A stretch of 45,609 nt of DNA from a virus. The notes under the pieces are model-generated. The model was not told the origin of the DNA. It searched no databases and was given only the letters and a program-made list of their open reading frames with translations. Where the stretch lies: positions 1 through 45,609 of IMG/VR virus record IMGVR_UViG_3300027969_002554, one strand, 5' to 3'. This document shows positions 1-6,919 of this stretch, piece after piece (the first letter of the stretch is position 1; every line of letters starts with the position of its first letter). Position numbers and translations under genes: made by a program.

Positions 1-1
1 C

Positions 2-502
2 ACCGGTGTTACTATGGAAGCTAATATTACAGTTGGAACAACTTATTATGTACGAAATGTTTCTGCTAACACATATTTTACTGTTTCAACAACTTTGGGC
101 GGGGCAAATGTTAACTTAGCAGGAAATGCTAGTCCAACAATTCCAATGTATGCTAACCCAGTATCATATCTATATGTGTGTACAGATGATTATAACTCTA
201 CTGAATATGTTAAATCAGCGACAGCAACCAACAGTACTGGTAATGTTACATTAAATAATACAACATCATTAGCTAACAATAGTCCTATTGTATTCACTGG
301 AACAACATTTGGTGGTATAACAGCAAACACTGTATATTATATCAAAGCAGTTGGCACCGGTGGTAATATTACTATCAGTCAATCCAGAACAAACGGTGTA
401 GCAGATACCGCACTTACATTAACAACTGCGTCCGGTACATGTGTTGCTACAGCATACGTAGGTTCGGACATTTGGAAAAGAATCGCACTAACTTCTTGGT
501 AA
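2..502 (+). CDS. Tail-fibre-like structural protein, C-terminal part (5' end outside window)
   Basis: The frame is open to the left edge, so this is the C-terminal part of a longer gene; the ATG at 14 is probably internal. The product is rich in Thr, Asn, Gly and Val with almost no charged residues. It carries two imperfect copies of a beta-strand module, visible as VGTTYYVRNVSANTYFTVS near the start and TANTVYYIKAVGTGGNITIS in the second half. Such repeats are common in phage tail fibres and baseplate-associated adhesins, and the final SDIWKRIALTSW looks like a natural C-terminus. Virion location is an inference from composition and repeats. A late-type promoter overlaps the stop codon and serves the next gene. 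Confidence 0.55.
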   Translation, partial: TGVTMEANITVGTTYYVRNVSANTYFTVSTTLGGANVNLAGNASPTIPMYANPVSYLYVCTDDYNSTEYVKSATATNSTGNVTLNNTTSLANNSPIVFTGTTFGGITANTVYYIKAVGTGGNITISQSRTNGVADTALTLTTASGTCVATAYVGSDIWKRIALTSW

Positions 503-508
503 TAAATA
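501..508 (+). promoter_or_regulatory. T4-type late promoter element AATAAATA
   Basis: AATAAATA overlaps the stop codon of the fibre-like gene and ends 5 nt before the ATG at 514. T4-like late promoters consist of a TATAAATA element read by the gp55-type sigma factor, with initiation about 6 nt downstream. The predicted transcript would begin at or next to the start codon. Confidence 0.45.
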
Positions 509-513
509 TTTGA

Positions 514-747
514 ATGGAACATCCATTCATTTCATCTCTTTCAGACAAAACATTAGAAGAACTACAGGGTTCCATTACGGAACTAACCAAAAAGCTTAAC
601 TTTGCATATCGTATGCAAAATAGTGCTATGATTCATCAACTTAATATGGTTATGGAAAGTTACAAAGCAGAATATGGTCGTAAAATGGATGAATTGCTTA
701 AAAAGCAAGGTGATCGTACACAAATCAACATTCAAAAAGAAAGCTAA
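514..747 (+). CDS. Small conserved phage protein, predicted coiled coil
   Basis: A 77-residue protein, charged and mostly helical. Residues 10-65 have a heptad-like pattern of Leu, Ile and Met (LEELQGSITELTKKL, then NMVMESYKAEYG), which suggests a coiled coil. I recognise no functional family. It begins 5 nt after a late promoter element without a Shine-Dalgarno sequence and sits directly behind a fibre-like gene. A late, structure-associated role such as a chaperone or small virion part is possible but unproven. Confidence 0.6.
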   Translation: MEHPFISSLSDKTLEELQGSITELTKKLNFAYRMQNSAMIHQLNMVMESYKAEYGRKMDELLKKQGDRTQINIQKES

Positions 748-749
748 AA

Positions 750-1352
750 TTGACTACACGAATAGAACGAGAATTTTCATTTCAAGCAGGCGTTTATTTC
801 AAAGAAGAATTTTTAATGAACCTGTATACAATAACATTGTATATGGAAGTAGAAACAGAATCTATTAGAGAACAAAATGTCGCAATGGAACGAATAAAAT
901 ACTTCCTAAATGAGTGTTTAGAAAATGGTATTTTTGTACAAGACAATGAACATAAAGTTATTGAAAAATATAGTACATGTGGATTCAAAGTCTGTACCGT
1001 CCCCGAAGAACCATATGACCAAATTATAACATTGTTATTACTAACGAAGCTCAACAGTATTACTGAGGGTAGACTAGTTATCACTGATATGACATTAGGT
1101 TCACGTATAAGTGATGATGTTAGATTCATATGTGATATTGAAAGCCCACGTGGTCCGTTAGAGTTGCCCGGATGGTGGTCAGATAGTGGTACATCAATAG
1201 CCGACCCTATTAAAAAATCAGTAAAAAAAGACAAAATTGTTAAACTGTTCAAAACACCCTCAACAGATTGGGCAGAATATAATTTGGTTTGGAAAGAAAA
1301 AGACCAAATTGCTAATTGTGAAATTGTTTTTACAACCGAACACGAAAAATAA
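750..1352 (+). CDS. Conserved phage protein of unknown function
   Basis: About 200 residues if read from the TTG at 750, two bases after the previous stop; an in-frame ATG at 816 (MNLYTITLYMEVETESIRE) is an alternative start. The core has IREQNVAMERIKYFL, a cluster PEEPYDQIITLLLLTKLNSITEGRL, and an acidic, aromatic ELPGWWSD stretch. The overall look resembles conserved hypothetical proteins of marine T4-like phages, from memory. No catalytic motif is visible. It is probably cotranscribed with the upstream small gene; the next gene has its own promoter. Confidence 0.6.
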   Translation: MTTRIEREFSFQAGVYFKEEFLMNLYTITLYMEVETESIREQNVAMERIKYFLNECLENGIFVQDNEHKVIEKYSTCGFKVCTVPEEPYDQIITLLLLTKLNSITEGRLVITDMTLGSRISDDVRFICDIESPRGPLELPGWWSDSGTSIADPIKKSVKKDKIVKLFKTPSTDWAEYNLVWKEKDQIANCEIVFTTEHEK

Positions 1353-1365
1353 TTAACCAAATATA

Positions 1366-1394
1366 TTGTATTTTAGTAACAGTTATGTTATAAT
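1366..1394 (+). promoter_or_regulatory. Sigma70-type promoter, TTGTAT-N17-TATAAT
   Basis: The -35 TTGTAT is at 1366-1371 and a perfect -10 TATAAT at 1389-1394, separated by exactly 17 bp. The predicted start falls at about 1401, which is the A of the next gene's ATG, and no ribosome binding site precedes that ATG. This predicts a leaderless early transcript. Confidence 0.65.
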
Positions 1395-1400
1395 ATACAA

Positions 1401-1907
1401 ATGAAAACAGATAAGTATGGTCAATTAATTTACAATCAGCACGATTTGTGCGAATTGTTTCTACAAGATCCTACACGTACTATCACTAACGCACTTATAG
1501 ATAACCCAATTGAATTTAATGGATTTCTCTCATTAGAGAATTTACCCAATCTAAAACAATATGACAATTTAAATCTTTCCATAGAAGAATTTGATAAACA
1601 AAATCAATCAAAATGGCATATGCCCAAAGAATATTATGAGTTTGATATTGCTAAATGGGTATTAGATCAATGCAAAAATGAAGCTGAGTTACAACGTGCC
1701 GGAGATGAATTAATTAAGTTTCAAGAACGTAATATGTTTGTATTATTACAGTATTTAAAATACTTAGTAGATACTATGCGTAAAAATAATGTTGTATGGG
1801 GTGTAGGGCGTGGAAGTTCAGTGGCAAGTTTTGTATTGTTTTTAATAGGAATACATAGAATAAATAGTTTGTACTATGACTTATCAATAGATGAGTTTTT
1901 AAAATAA
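1401..1907 (+). CDS. Mini-protein with the DnaE (Pol III alpha) palm GRGS motif
   Basis: 168 residues. The C-terminal 38 residues (about 131-168, including WGVGRGSSVASFVLFLIG and ending YDLSIDEFLK) resemble the palm entrance of bacterial DNA polymerase III alpha subunits. There, a GPGRGSxxGSLVAY-type segment leads into LDPLxxxLLFERFLN just before the catalytic aspartates. The protein stops at the position equivalent to FERFLN, so the catalytic PDFDxDF block is absent and it cannot be a polymerase. The first 90 residues are not recognised. Its function could be binding to host clamp, template or nucleotide, or inhibition of host Pol III; all of these are inference. It lies just upstream of co-chaperonin and clamp-loader genes and has a host-type promoter, which suits an early gene. 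Confidence 0.6.
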   Translation: MKTDKYGQLIYNQHDLCELFLQDPTRTITNALIDNPIEFNGFLSLENLPNLKQYDNLNLSIEEFDKQNQSKWHMPKEYYEFDIAKWVLDQCKNEAELQRAGDELIKFQERNMFVLLQYLKYLVDTMRKNNVVWGVGRGSSVASFVLFLIGIHRINSLYYDLSIDEFLK

Positions 1908-1917
1908 GGAGAATATT

Positions 1918-2268
1918 ATGGCTAATTATAAAACAGCAATGGGTAAAGTTGTTGATATGTCGGCACTAGCTGCAAAGAATGAAAAAACTAGAGCAGTAGG
2001 GAACATGAAGGTTAATGCACGGGGTGATACCATTGATGCTCAAGGTCGTATTATAAAATCTGCGACAGTTAAAGCAAATGATTCATATAACAGAACTGTG
2101 GGTAATCGTTCTGCTCAACCAGTAAGACCTACCACAAAGCCATCGGCCCCAGCTAAACCAAAAATTGATTTTAGTGAATTAACTGAAATAGAACGTGAGA
2201 TTGAAGAATCTTACATAGATGATTTAGAAGTGGAACACATTAAAGCACAGGAACTTAAAAAGAAATGA
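1918..2268 (+). CDS. Conserved basic phage protein, unknown function
   Basis: 116 residues with a good ribosome site (AAGGAG at 1906-1911). The N-terminal half has MGKVVDMSALAAKNEKTRAVGN followed by VNARGDTIDAQGRII. A Pro/Lys-rich linker comes next (RPTTKPSAPAKPK), then an acidic helical end (IEREIEESYIDDLEVEH). I recall similar proteins in T4-like marine phages but know no function. It overlaps the next gene by 4 nt (ATGA), so the two are likely translationally coupled. Confidence 0.65.
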   Translation: MANYKTAMGKVVDMSALAAKNEKTRAVGNMKVNARGDTIDAQGRIIKSATVKANDSYNRTVGNRSAQPVRPTTKPSAPAKPKIDFSELTEIEREIEESYIDDLEVEHIKAQELKKK

Positions 2269-2642
2269 ACCAATACAGTAAACCGGCATTTAGTCACACC
2301 AAAGCAGATAAACTGACATTCTTTAGAGATCATGTCATTGTATCTGAGATGCATTTTGATGAACGTATTAGTACCGGAGGTATAATTCTACTAGATGATG
2401 ATAAGAAAAGTTCAGGTATTCGTCCTCGTTGGGCAAAGATTTATGGTTTGGGTCCAGAACAGGATGATCCTCAACTAGAGATCGGTAAATGGGTTCTAGT
2501 TAGTCACGGTCGTTGGACAAGGGGTATTACTGTTGAGACACCTTCGGGTAAACAAACATTGCGTAAAGTTGATCCCGGTGATATACTATTAGTATCGGAT
2601 GAGCCGATGGAAGATGAAACAATGAGTGATAAGGTATTTTAA
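2265..2642 (+). CDS. GroES-like co-chaperonin
   Basis: 125 residues. The order of elements matches the Cpn10 fold. An N-terminal strand DHVIVSEM is followed by the mobile-loop region with TGGIILLDDDKKSSG, where GroES has its GGI-V/L chaperonin-binding tripeptide. Strands follow at RWAKIYGLGP, then IGKWVLVSHGRW and PGDILLV. T4 encodes a functional GroES replacement, gp31, needed with host GroEL to fold the capsid protein; this is the likely role. It is somewhat longer than GroES (about 97 aa), with an N-terminal extension and an acidic C-terminal tail. It overlaps neighbours on both sides, in an operon with the clamp loader. Confidence 0.7.
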   Translation: MNQYSKPAFSHTKADKLTFFRDHVIVSEMHFDERISTGGIILLDDDKKSSGIRPRWAKIYGLGPEQDDPQLEIGKWVLVSHGRWTRGITVETPSGKQTLRKVDPGDILLVSDEPMEDETMSDKVF

Positions 2643-2941
2643 TGATAAATTGGTTTAGACAAAAATTACAAAACTTTTTGTATCCACAATATCCACAAGA
2701 TAGTGAGTTAGTGGAATCAAAACCACATACCAGAAGAGGTGTTCTCGTTAGAGGGTCAAGCTTTGATAGTAGAGGAATGAGTTTTACTATTCATCAAGCT
2801 AGTGGAGGTTATGTTTTAGAATACTCATCTTATGACGAAAAGACAGATAGACCTAATCACAATCTACATATTATTCCTTCTGATCAGGATATGGGTCAGG
2901 GTATCGCACACATCATCACATTAGAAATGTTAAGAAAATGA
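2642..2941 (+). CDS. Conserved small phage protein
   Basis: 99 residues. A basic N-terminus (INWFRQKLQNFLYPQ) precedes a beta-rich body with SFTIHQASGGYVLEYSSYDEKTDRP and a C-terminal helix. No catalytic motif is seen. Its start overlaps the stop of the GroES-like gene, and its stop overlaps the clamp-loader start by 4 nt. It is therefore translated from the same early or middle operon. The function is unknown. Confidence 0.6.
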   Translation: MINWFRQKLQNFLYPQYPQDSELVESKPHTRRGVLVRGSSFDSRGMSFTIHQASGGYVLEYSSYDEKTDRPNHNLHIIPSDQDMGQGIAHIITLEMLRK

Positions 2942-3867
2942 AAAATAGCCTTTGGGTAGAAAAGTATCGTCCGCAAACAGTAGCAGATTATGTGTTTGTA
3001 AACGAAAGACAAAAAAATCAAGTAGAGGGTTGGATTAAAGAGGGTAGTATTCCTCATCTTTTACTATCAGGTGATCCGGGTACAGGTAAGACAACTCTTG
3101 CTAAAGTATTGATACATGAACTTGGTGTTAGTGAATATGATGTATTGGAGATCAATGCTTCACGTGAGAATAGCGTAGATGTTGTACGTAACAAAATTGT
3201 TAACTTTGTACAAACAATGCCTTTCGGTAACTTCAAAGTTGTATTACTAGATGAAGCAGATTATTTGACACCAGCTGGCCAAGCGGCATTGCGTAACGAT
3301 ATGGAAGCATATCATATGACAGCACGATTTATTCTAACCTGTAACTATCAGCATAGAATTATCCCAGCATTGAAATCACGATGCCATGAGTTTCACATTA
3401 CAAAAACAGATAAAACAGAGTTCACTGCGAGAGCGGCAACTGTGTTAGTAAGTGAAAACGTTGAGTTTGAATTAGATGATTTGGATAGTTATGTTCGTGC
3501 CACATATCCAGACTTGCGTAAATGTTTGAATCAACTACAAGTTAACAGTAGTACAGGAAAACTATTGTCATCACAAACTCAAAGTAGTGGCGAAGATGAG
3601 TTATTGGTAGAGGCAACTACTTTGTTTAAAGCAGGGAAGATCCTTGAAGGTAGACAACAGTTATTACAATATATTGCATTGTATCCTACACGCATTGAAG
3701 ATACGTATGCATGGATGTATCAGAATTTAGATTTATGGGGTAAGTCTAATGAAAAACGTGATGCTAGTATTATTGTTATTAGAAATGGTTTAGCTAATCT
3801 AAGTATGGTAGGAATTCCTGAAATATCACTGGCAGCAACATTAGTAGAATTGACAGGTGATTTATGA
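2938..3867 (+). CDS. 44: Sliding clamp loader ATPase subunit, gp44-like
   Basis: 309 residues of the RFC-small-subunit/T4 gp44 AAA+ family. The start LWVEKYRPQTVADYV is the family hallmark. Walker A GDPGTGKT is at residues 45-52, Walker B VVLLDEAD at about 101-108 and the SRC arginine-finger motif at about 147-149. The C-terminal region after residue 215 is the helical collar domain. The protein uses ATP to open the gp45-type ring (gene at 28086) and place it at primer ends for the polymerase (25291). In T4 gp44 works with gp62; the next, very small gene takes that position. Confidence 0.9.
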   Translation: MKNSLWVEKYRPQTVADYVFVNERQKNQVEGWIKEGSIPHLLLSGDPGTGKTTLAKVLIHELGVSEYDVLEINASRENSVDVVRNKIVNFVQTMPFGNFKVVLLDEADYLTPAGQAALRNDMEAYHMTARFILTCNYQHRIIPALKSRCHEFHITKTDKTEFTARAATVLVSENVEFELDDLDSYVRATYPDLRKCLNQLQVNSSTGKLLSSQTQSSGEDELLVEATTLFKAGKILEGRQQLLQYIALYPTRIEDTYAWMYQNLDLWGKSNEKRDASIIVIRNGLANLSMVGIPEISLAATLVELTGDL

Positions 3868-4136
3868 GATATTTATTGATTACATTTATGAGAAAGCCCG
3901 GCGGGCAAATTGATGAACAAGTTGCTGTATCTAAAAAGGTTAAGCCAAGTGACTTACAGACCTGTAATGTTATATTAGATTATGCTAAGAAAAAAGTAGA
4001 TAAATGTGTAATTGAAGGTAAAGTATTAGATAGAGAGTGGGATAAGATGCATGAATATTATTTACGAATTTATCCTAATCTAATTTCACAACTTGAAAAA
4101 GAAGCAAGTATTACTGAAAAAACAAATGGGGCCTAA
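3864..4136 (+). CDS. Small conserved protein in the gp62 position
   Basis: 90 residues, overlapping the clamp-loader gene by 4 nt (ATGA). The sequence begins RYLLITFMRKPGGQIDEQV and has a conserved-looking core QTCNVILDYAKKKVDKCVIEG. In T4-like phages the small clamp-loader subunit gp62 follows gp44, but gp62 is usually longer and I see no clear similarity. It could be a reduced gp62 or an unrelated conserved gene. Its stop codon lies inside the loop of a bidirectional terminator. Confidence 0.6.
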   Translation: MRYLLITFMRKPGGQIDEQVAVSKKVKPSDLQTCNVILDYAKKKVDKCVIEGKVLDREWDKMHEYYLRIYPNLISQLEKEASITEKTNGA

Positions 4137-4145
4137 GCCCCATTT
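4124..4145. terminator. Bidirectional intrinsic terminator
   Basis: Perfect hairpin: AAATGGGG, loop CCTAAG, CCCCATTT. A T-run follows on the + strand and an A-run flanks the other side. It sits between the convergent stops at 4136 (+) and 4148 (-), and the plus-strand stop TAA lies in the loop. It should end transcripts from both directions. Confidence 0.85.
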
Positions 4146-4147
4146 TG

Positions 4148-4930
4148 TTAACTGTATAAGTTAAGCACATGTTCAATTATGCGATGACGTTGAACATCTT
4201 TTAGTTCAAACTTACATAATTGCAATCCCGGAATCACCCCCTTCCTCAATCGATTTTGTAAATCTAATAGCCCATTGTCGGCTGTTTTACGATCGGCTTG
4301 TTCAATATCGCCAGTAATTACAATCTTACTACCGACGCCGATTCTGGTCATAATCATTTTGAGTTGACCCGGGGTTGCGTTTTGTGCCTCGTCTAATACT
4401 ACCCAACTATGTTTGAAATTTCGTCCTCGACAAAATGCTAGAGGTGCAATTTCCACTATCTGTTCTTCTAGCATGTGGGCTATTTCTTTTGTGGTGTAGT
4501 ATTCACGCAGAACGTCTAACAACGGCCTAGTCCAAGGTTCCATCTTTTGATTGATATCTCCTGGTAAGAAACCGTGTTTCTCGTCATCAACACCTATTGC
4601 TGGCCTAGATAATATGATTCTTTCACATTCACCATTACGCATAGCTTTTATGGCAGCAAGCATAGCTAAGTAAGTTTTACCAGTACCCGCAGGACCTGTG
4701 ACTACGACAATATCTGTCTGCTCATCCAGTAGTGCGAGGATATAATTTTCTTGGTTAACCGACTTAGGGATAAGTTGAACGGGTTTTTTATTTACCCGCA
4801 TTTCCCTCTGTACTTGTGCGAAATCTATAGTTTTTGATTCATGTGTGTAGAAAGTATGATTATCTTGTTTTTTGCTGTGTGAAAACCGTGTGTCTTGTGT
4901 ACGTAATGCGCTAGTTTTTCGTTTGCTCAA
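4148..4930 (-). CDS. phoH: PhoH-like P-loop ATPase
   Basis: PhoH-family ATPase with Walker A TGPAGTGKTYLA, a following SRPAIGVDDEKHGFLPGD block, Walker B VVLDEAQN and the ITGDIEQ motif, all diagnostic for PhoH. PhoH genes are common in marine T4-like phages and are linked to phosphate-starvation responses and RNA metabolism; the exact phage role is unresolved. Start choice: the frame is open to a TTG at 4972 and an ATG at 4963, but only the TTG at 4930 has a strong ribosome site (AAAGGAG ending 7 nt upstream). I therefore place the start there (260 residues, MSKRKTSALR). It faces the flanking genes in convergent and divergent arrangement, so it is its own transcription unit. Confidence 0.88.
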   Translation of the reverse strand: MSKRKTSALRTQDTRFSHSKKQDNHTFYTHESKTIDFAQVQREMRVNKKPVQLIPKSVNQENYILALLDEQTDIVVVTGPAGTGKTYLAMLAAIKAMRNGECERIILSRPAIGVDDEKHGFLPGDINQKMEPWTRPLLDVLREYYTTKEIAHMLEEQIVEIAPLAFCRGRNFKHSWVVLDEAQNATPGQLKMIMTRIGVGSKIVITGDIEQADRKTADNGLLDLQNRLRKGVIPGLQLCKFELKDVQRHRIIEHVLNLYS

Positions 4931-5030
4931 GTTAATTCTCCTTTGTAGAGCGTGAGTTCTCATAACACTCAAGTTTATTTAAAGTCAATACATAGAGACA
5001 TAGTAGCATACTTATTGTGTAGCTATTAAT

Positions 5031-5038
5031 GATAAATA
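5031..5038 (+). promoter_or_regulatory. Possible upstream late promoter GATAAATA
   Basis: GATAAATA is 64 nt upstream of the ATG at 5102, inside the 171-bp divergent spacer after phoH. A second, better placed copy is at 5088. It may be a tandem late promoter or a chance match in AT-rich DNA. Confidence 0.3.
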
Positions 5039-5063
5039 TTAGGCTACGGTATGAATTAGGCTA
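5038..5063. repeat. Direct repeat ATTAGGCTA x2 in divergent spacer
   Basis: ATTAGGCTA occurs at 5038-5046 and 5055-5063, 17 bp apart start to start, so roughly 1.6 helical turns. Each copy contains the near-palindrome TTAGGCTAA or a close variant. The position between phoH and the late gene at 5102 fits an operator, but no regulator is known. Confidence 0.3.
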
Positions 5064-5087
5064 ATTTCATATATTCAATCTATAAAA

Positions 5088-5095
5088 GATAAATA
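5088..5095 (+). promoter_or_regulatory. T4-type late promoter GATAAATA
   Basis: GATAAATA ends 6 nt before the ATG at 5102, which has no Shine-Dalgarno sequence. The element lies in the loop of an inverted repeat with arms TATAAA (5081-5086) and TTTATA (5097-5102). It predicts a leaderless late transcript. Confidence 0.55.
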
Positions 5096-5101
5096 CTTTA
5101 T

Positions 5102-5710
5102 ATGAAAACCGCAGACAAATTTTTTGACAACGTTGATTATGTAAGCATAATTGACACAGTAAAAGGTATATTTACCAGCGACGGATCAATGGCTGTATTA
5201 CTAGACTACGAGCGAGTACTAGATGAAGCCGATTTATACGCATTTAAAAACTGGGAATTAGGTGAATTAGTCCAAGGTCCTGACGTTAAACGCTACACAG
5301 TAGCATGTATATTCATGTTCCCTTACAAACTAATGCCCGATCCACGTGGGGCTAAACGTTTAGCCGGTGTAGGATGTAAAATCAAGTTCAAAAAGACTAA
5401 ACTTAAAGTACCTGTTGCTGTTGAAAATCCAGAGGATTACATTCCTGGTACAAGATATCCAAAGACTGCTATGCGTGAAGTGTGGCTAGTTTATATAGAA
5501 ATGCCTAAAGAATTGATGAACGATATACGTGAAGGATCAATTGATTTAGCAGGTCAAAATATTGACTTGAATGAATTAGATGATGCTTATGATAACGATT
5601 TAGATGAAGAAGATACCAATGAAGCAGACGATCAACGGGATGATATGATGAATCAAACCGGTACTGCAGCTCCTGGATTAGGGATGCCTCCTCCATTACC
5701 GGCAATGTAA
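5102..5710 (+). CDS. Conserved acidic-tailed phage protein
   Basis: 202 residues. The N-terminal 140 residues form an alpha/beta domain (SMAVLLDYERVLDEADLY, then VKRYTVACIFMFPYKLMPDP and REVWLVYIEMPKELM). The tail is highly acidic (DDAYDNDLDEEDTNEADDQRDD) and ends in a Pro/Met/Gly-rich stretch GLGMPPPLPAM. No enzyme motif is seen. It is the first gene of a late-promoter operon that includes a second acidic protein and a holin-like gene. A structural or assembly role is a guess from that context. Confidence 0.6.
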   Translation: MKTADKFFDNVDYVSIIDTVKGIFTSDGSMAVLLDYERVLDEADLYAFKNWELGELVQGPDVKRYTVACIFMFPYKLMPDPRGAKRLAGVGCKIKFKKTKLKVPVAVENPEDYIPGTRYPKTAMREVWLVYIEMPKELMNDIREGSIDLAGQNIDLNELDDAYDNDLDEEDTNEADDQRDDMMNQTGTAAPGLGMPPPLPAM

Positions 5711-5711
5711 T

Positions 5712-6269
5712 ATGACTAATAAAACTATATTAAATGAAGGTTTAGACTATCATGATCTAGAAGATCAAATGATTCCCACTGTAACAGTAGATGAATATGC
5801 CGCACATATGGGCACTGATAGTGAGATTGTAACATTAGCTTTTACTATTAAAAGCGAAGCAGCCGGCAATGATTTAGTTGATTGGTTTGAACGTGGATAT
5901 GATTTTGTATTAGATGCTCAAGTAAGTGAAGGGGAAGTAAAGCCCGGGCAATACTTAGTATTTGTTGAAATGAATCGTAGAAGTAGTGTACCTAAACGTA
6001 TCATAGAATTACTAGATGATTTAGAAACTTTGACTGATATACCAGTTAAAGATTGGACAATTGTTGTTGATGAAGAAGAATACTCTCCGGAAGAAGAAGT
6101 ATTGAAACAAGTAATTACTATTAGCCCTCATGATTATCGTGAAGAAGTTGAAGTTGAAGAAGAAGAAATTAATGAAATGCGTGAACGTGCTGGCCTAGAA
6201 GTCAAAGTAATTCATGCTGACAAACAAGATGCTGAGATAAAAGCATTTAAATCTATGGCAGGTTTATAA
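5712..6269 (+). CDS. Conserved acidic phage protein
   Basis: 185 residues, strongly acidic, one base after the previous stop. The visible core is VTLAFTIKSEAAGNDLVDWFERGYDFVLDAQVSEGEVKPGQYLVFVEMNRR, here quoted in parts: VTLAFTIKSEA, DWFERGYDFVLDA and PGQYLVFVEMNRR. The second half contains the acidic run EEVEVEEEEINEMRER. The N-terminus MTNKTILNEG superficially resembles the ILNE cut-site type seen elsewhere in the window, but it stands alone and I do not press it. It overlaps the next gene by one base (TAATG). The function is unknown. Confidence 0.6.
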   Translation: MTNKTILNEGLDYHDLEDQMIPTVTVDEYAAHMGTDSEIVTLAFTIKSEAAGNDLVDWFERGYDFVLDAQVSEGEVKPGQYLVFVEMNRRSSVPKRIIELLDDLETLTDIPVKDWTIVVDEEEYSPEEEVLKQVITISPHDYREEVEVEEEEINEMRERAGLEVKVIHADKQDAEIKAFKSMAGL

Positions 6270-6877
6270 TGGCAACAATATTACCTAAAAAGGCAAGTTT
6301 TGAACAACCAATGGCATTAGATGATGAGCATCACGAAATGTTAGCGGCCGATCCTACAATACAACAATTTCCACAAGGTAGTAGTTATGGTACAAACACA
6401 TCATTTAGCGGGAGTTCAGCATTTGGCTCACCTTCGTCAGGAGGTTTCGGCTCACCCGGTAATTTTGGTTCATCAGGATCGTTCTCAAGTCCAAACTTCA
6501 ATCAACAATCAAGTTCAGGATTTGGTAGTACACAAAACATCAATCAATCAAACACTAATCAACCAGTACTCACTGGAGCCGCTCCAACAAATGCCGCAAG
6601 CGGGGCAGATGTATTAGTAGCTAACGATAATACAGATTGGATTAATAAAAAATGGCGTCCAGTTATGGGTTGGATCTATATGCTAACTTGTACAATGGAC
6701 TTTGTTATATTTCCAATACTATGGTCACTACTACAAGCATTAAGTAAAGGTAGTGTCACTATGCAATGGCAACCATTAACATTGCAGGGTGCCGGTCTTT
6801 ATCACATCGCTATGGGCGCAGTTCTTGGTATTGCTGCTTATGGGCGAACAAAAGAAAAAATTGAAGGTAAATCATAA
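6269..6877 (+). CDS. Holin-like membrane protein with long low-complexity N-terminus
   Basis: 202 residues. Residues about 128-200 start KKWRPVMGWIYML and contain one hydrophobic segment (CTMDFVIFPILWSLL) and a second (GAGLYHIAMGAVLGIAAYG), ending in a Lys/Arg tail. This matches the Holin_3TM/gene-transfer-release holin type, as I recall it. Holins form inner-membrane lesions that time lysis. The first 125 residues are unusual for a holin: a Ser/Gly/Phe/Asn/Gln-rich, phase-separation-like segment with repeats of SGG-FGSP type. No endolysin is adjacent. Translation is coupled to the upstream gene. Confidence 0.65.
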   Translation: MATILPKKASFEQPMALDDEHHEMLAADPTIQQFPQGSSYGTNTSFSGSSAFGSPSSGGFGSPGNFGSSGSFSSPNFNQQSSSGFGSTQNINQSNTNQPVLTGAAPTNAASGADVLVANDNTDWINKKWRPVMGWIYMLTCTMDFVIFPILWSLLQALSKGSVTMQWQPLTLQGAGLYHIAMGAVLGIAAYGRTKEKIEGKS

Positions 6878-6883
6878 TAAATA
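6876..6883 (+). promoter_or_regulatory. Late promoter-like AATAAATA
   Basis: AATAAATA overlaps the stop of the holin-like gene and abuts the -35 of a sigma70-type promoter. If used, initiation near 6889 gives a 30-nt leader before the DnaJ-like start. It suggests both early and late expression. Confidence 0.35.
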
Positions 6884-6912
6884 TTGACTTAACACACAAA
6901 TTGTGTTATACT
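6884..6912 (+). promoter_or_regulatory. Sigma70-type promoter, TTGACT-N17-TATACT
   Basis: The -35 TTGACT (6884-6889) and -10 TATACT (6907-6912) are separated by 17 bp, close to consensus. The predicted start at about 6919-6920 coincides with the ATG at 6920, which lacks a Shine-Dalgarno sequence. Confidence 0.75.
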
Positions 6913-6919
6913 TAATATT

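Noticed and set aside
794-1360. Long minus-strand open frame of 188 codons opposite the conserved protein at 750
   Set aside because: It is antisense to a gene with normal operon spacing, and its product is Ser/Ile-rich without any motif, as expected for a shadow frame.
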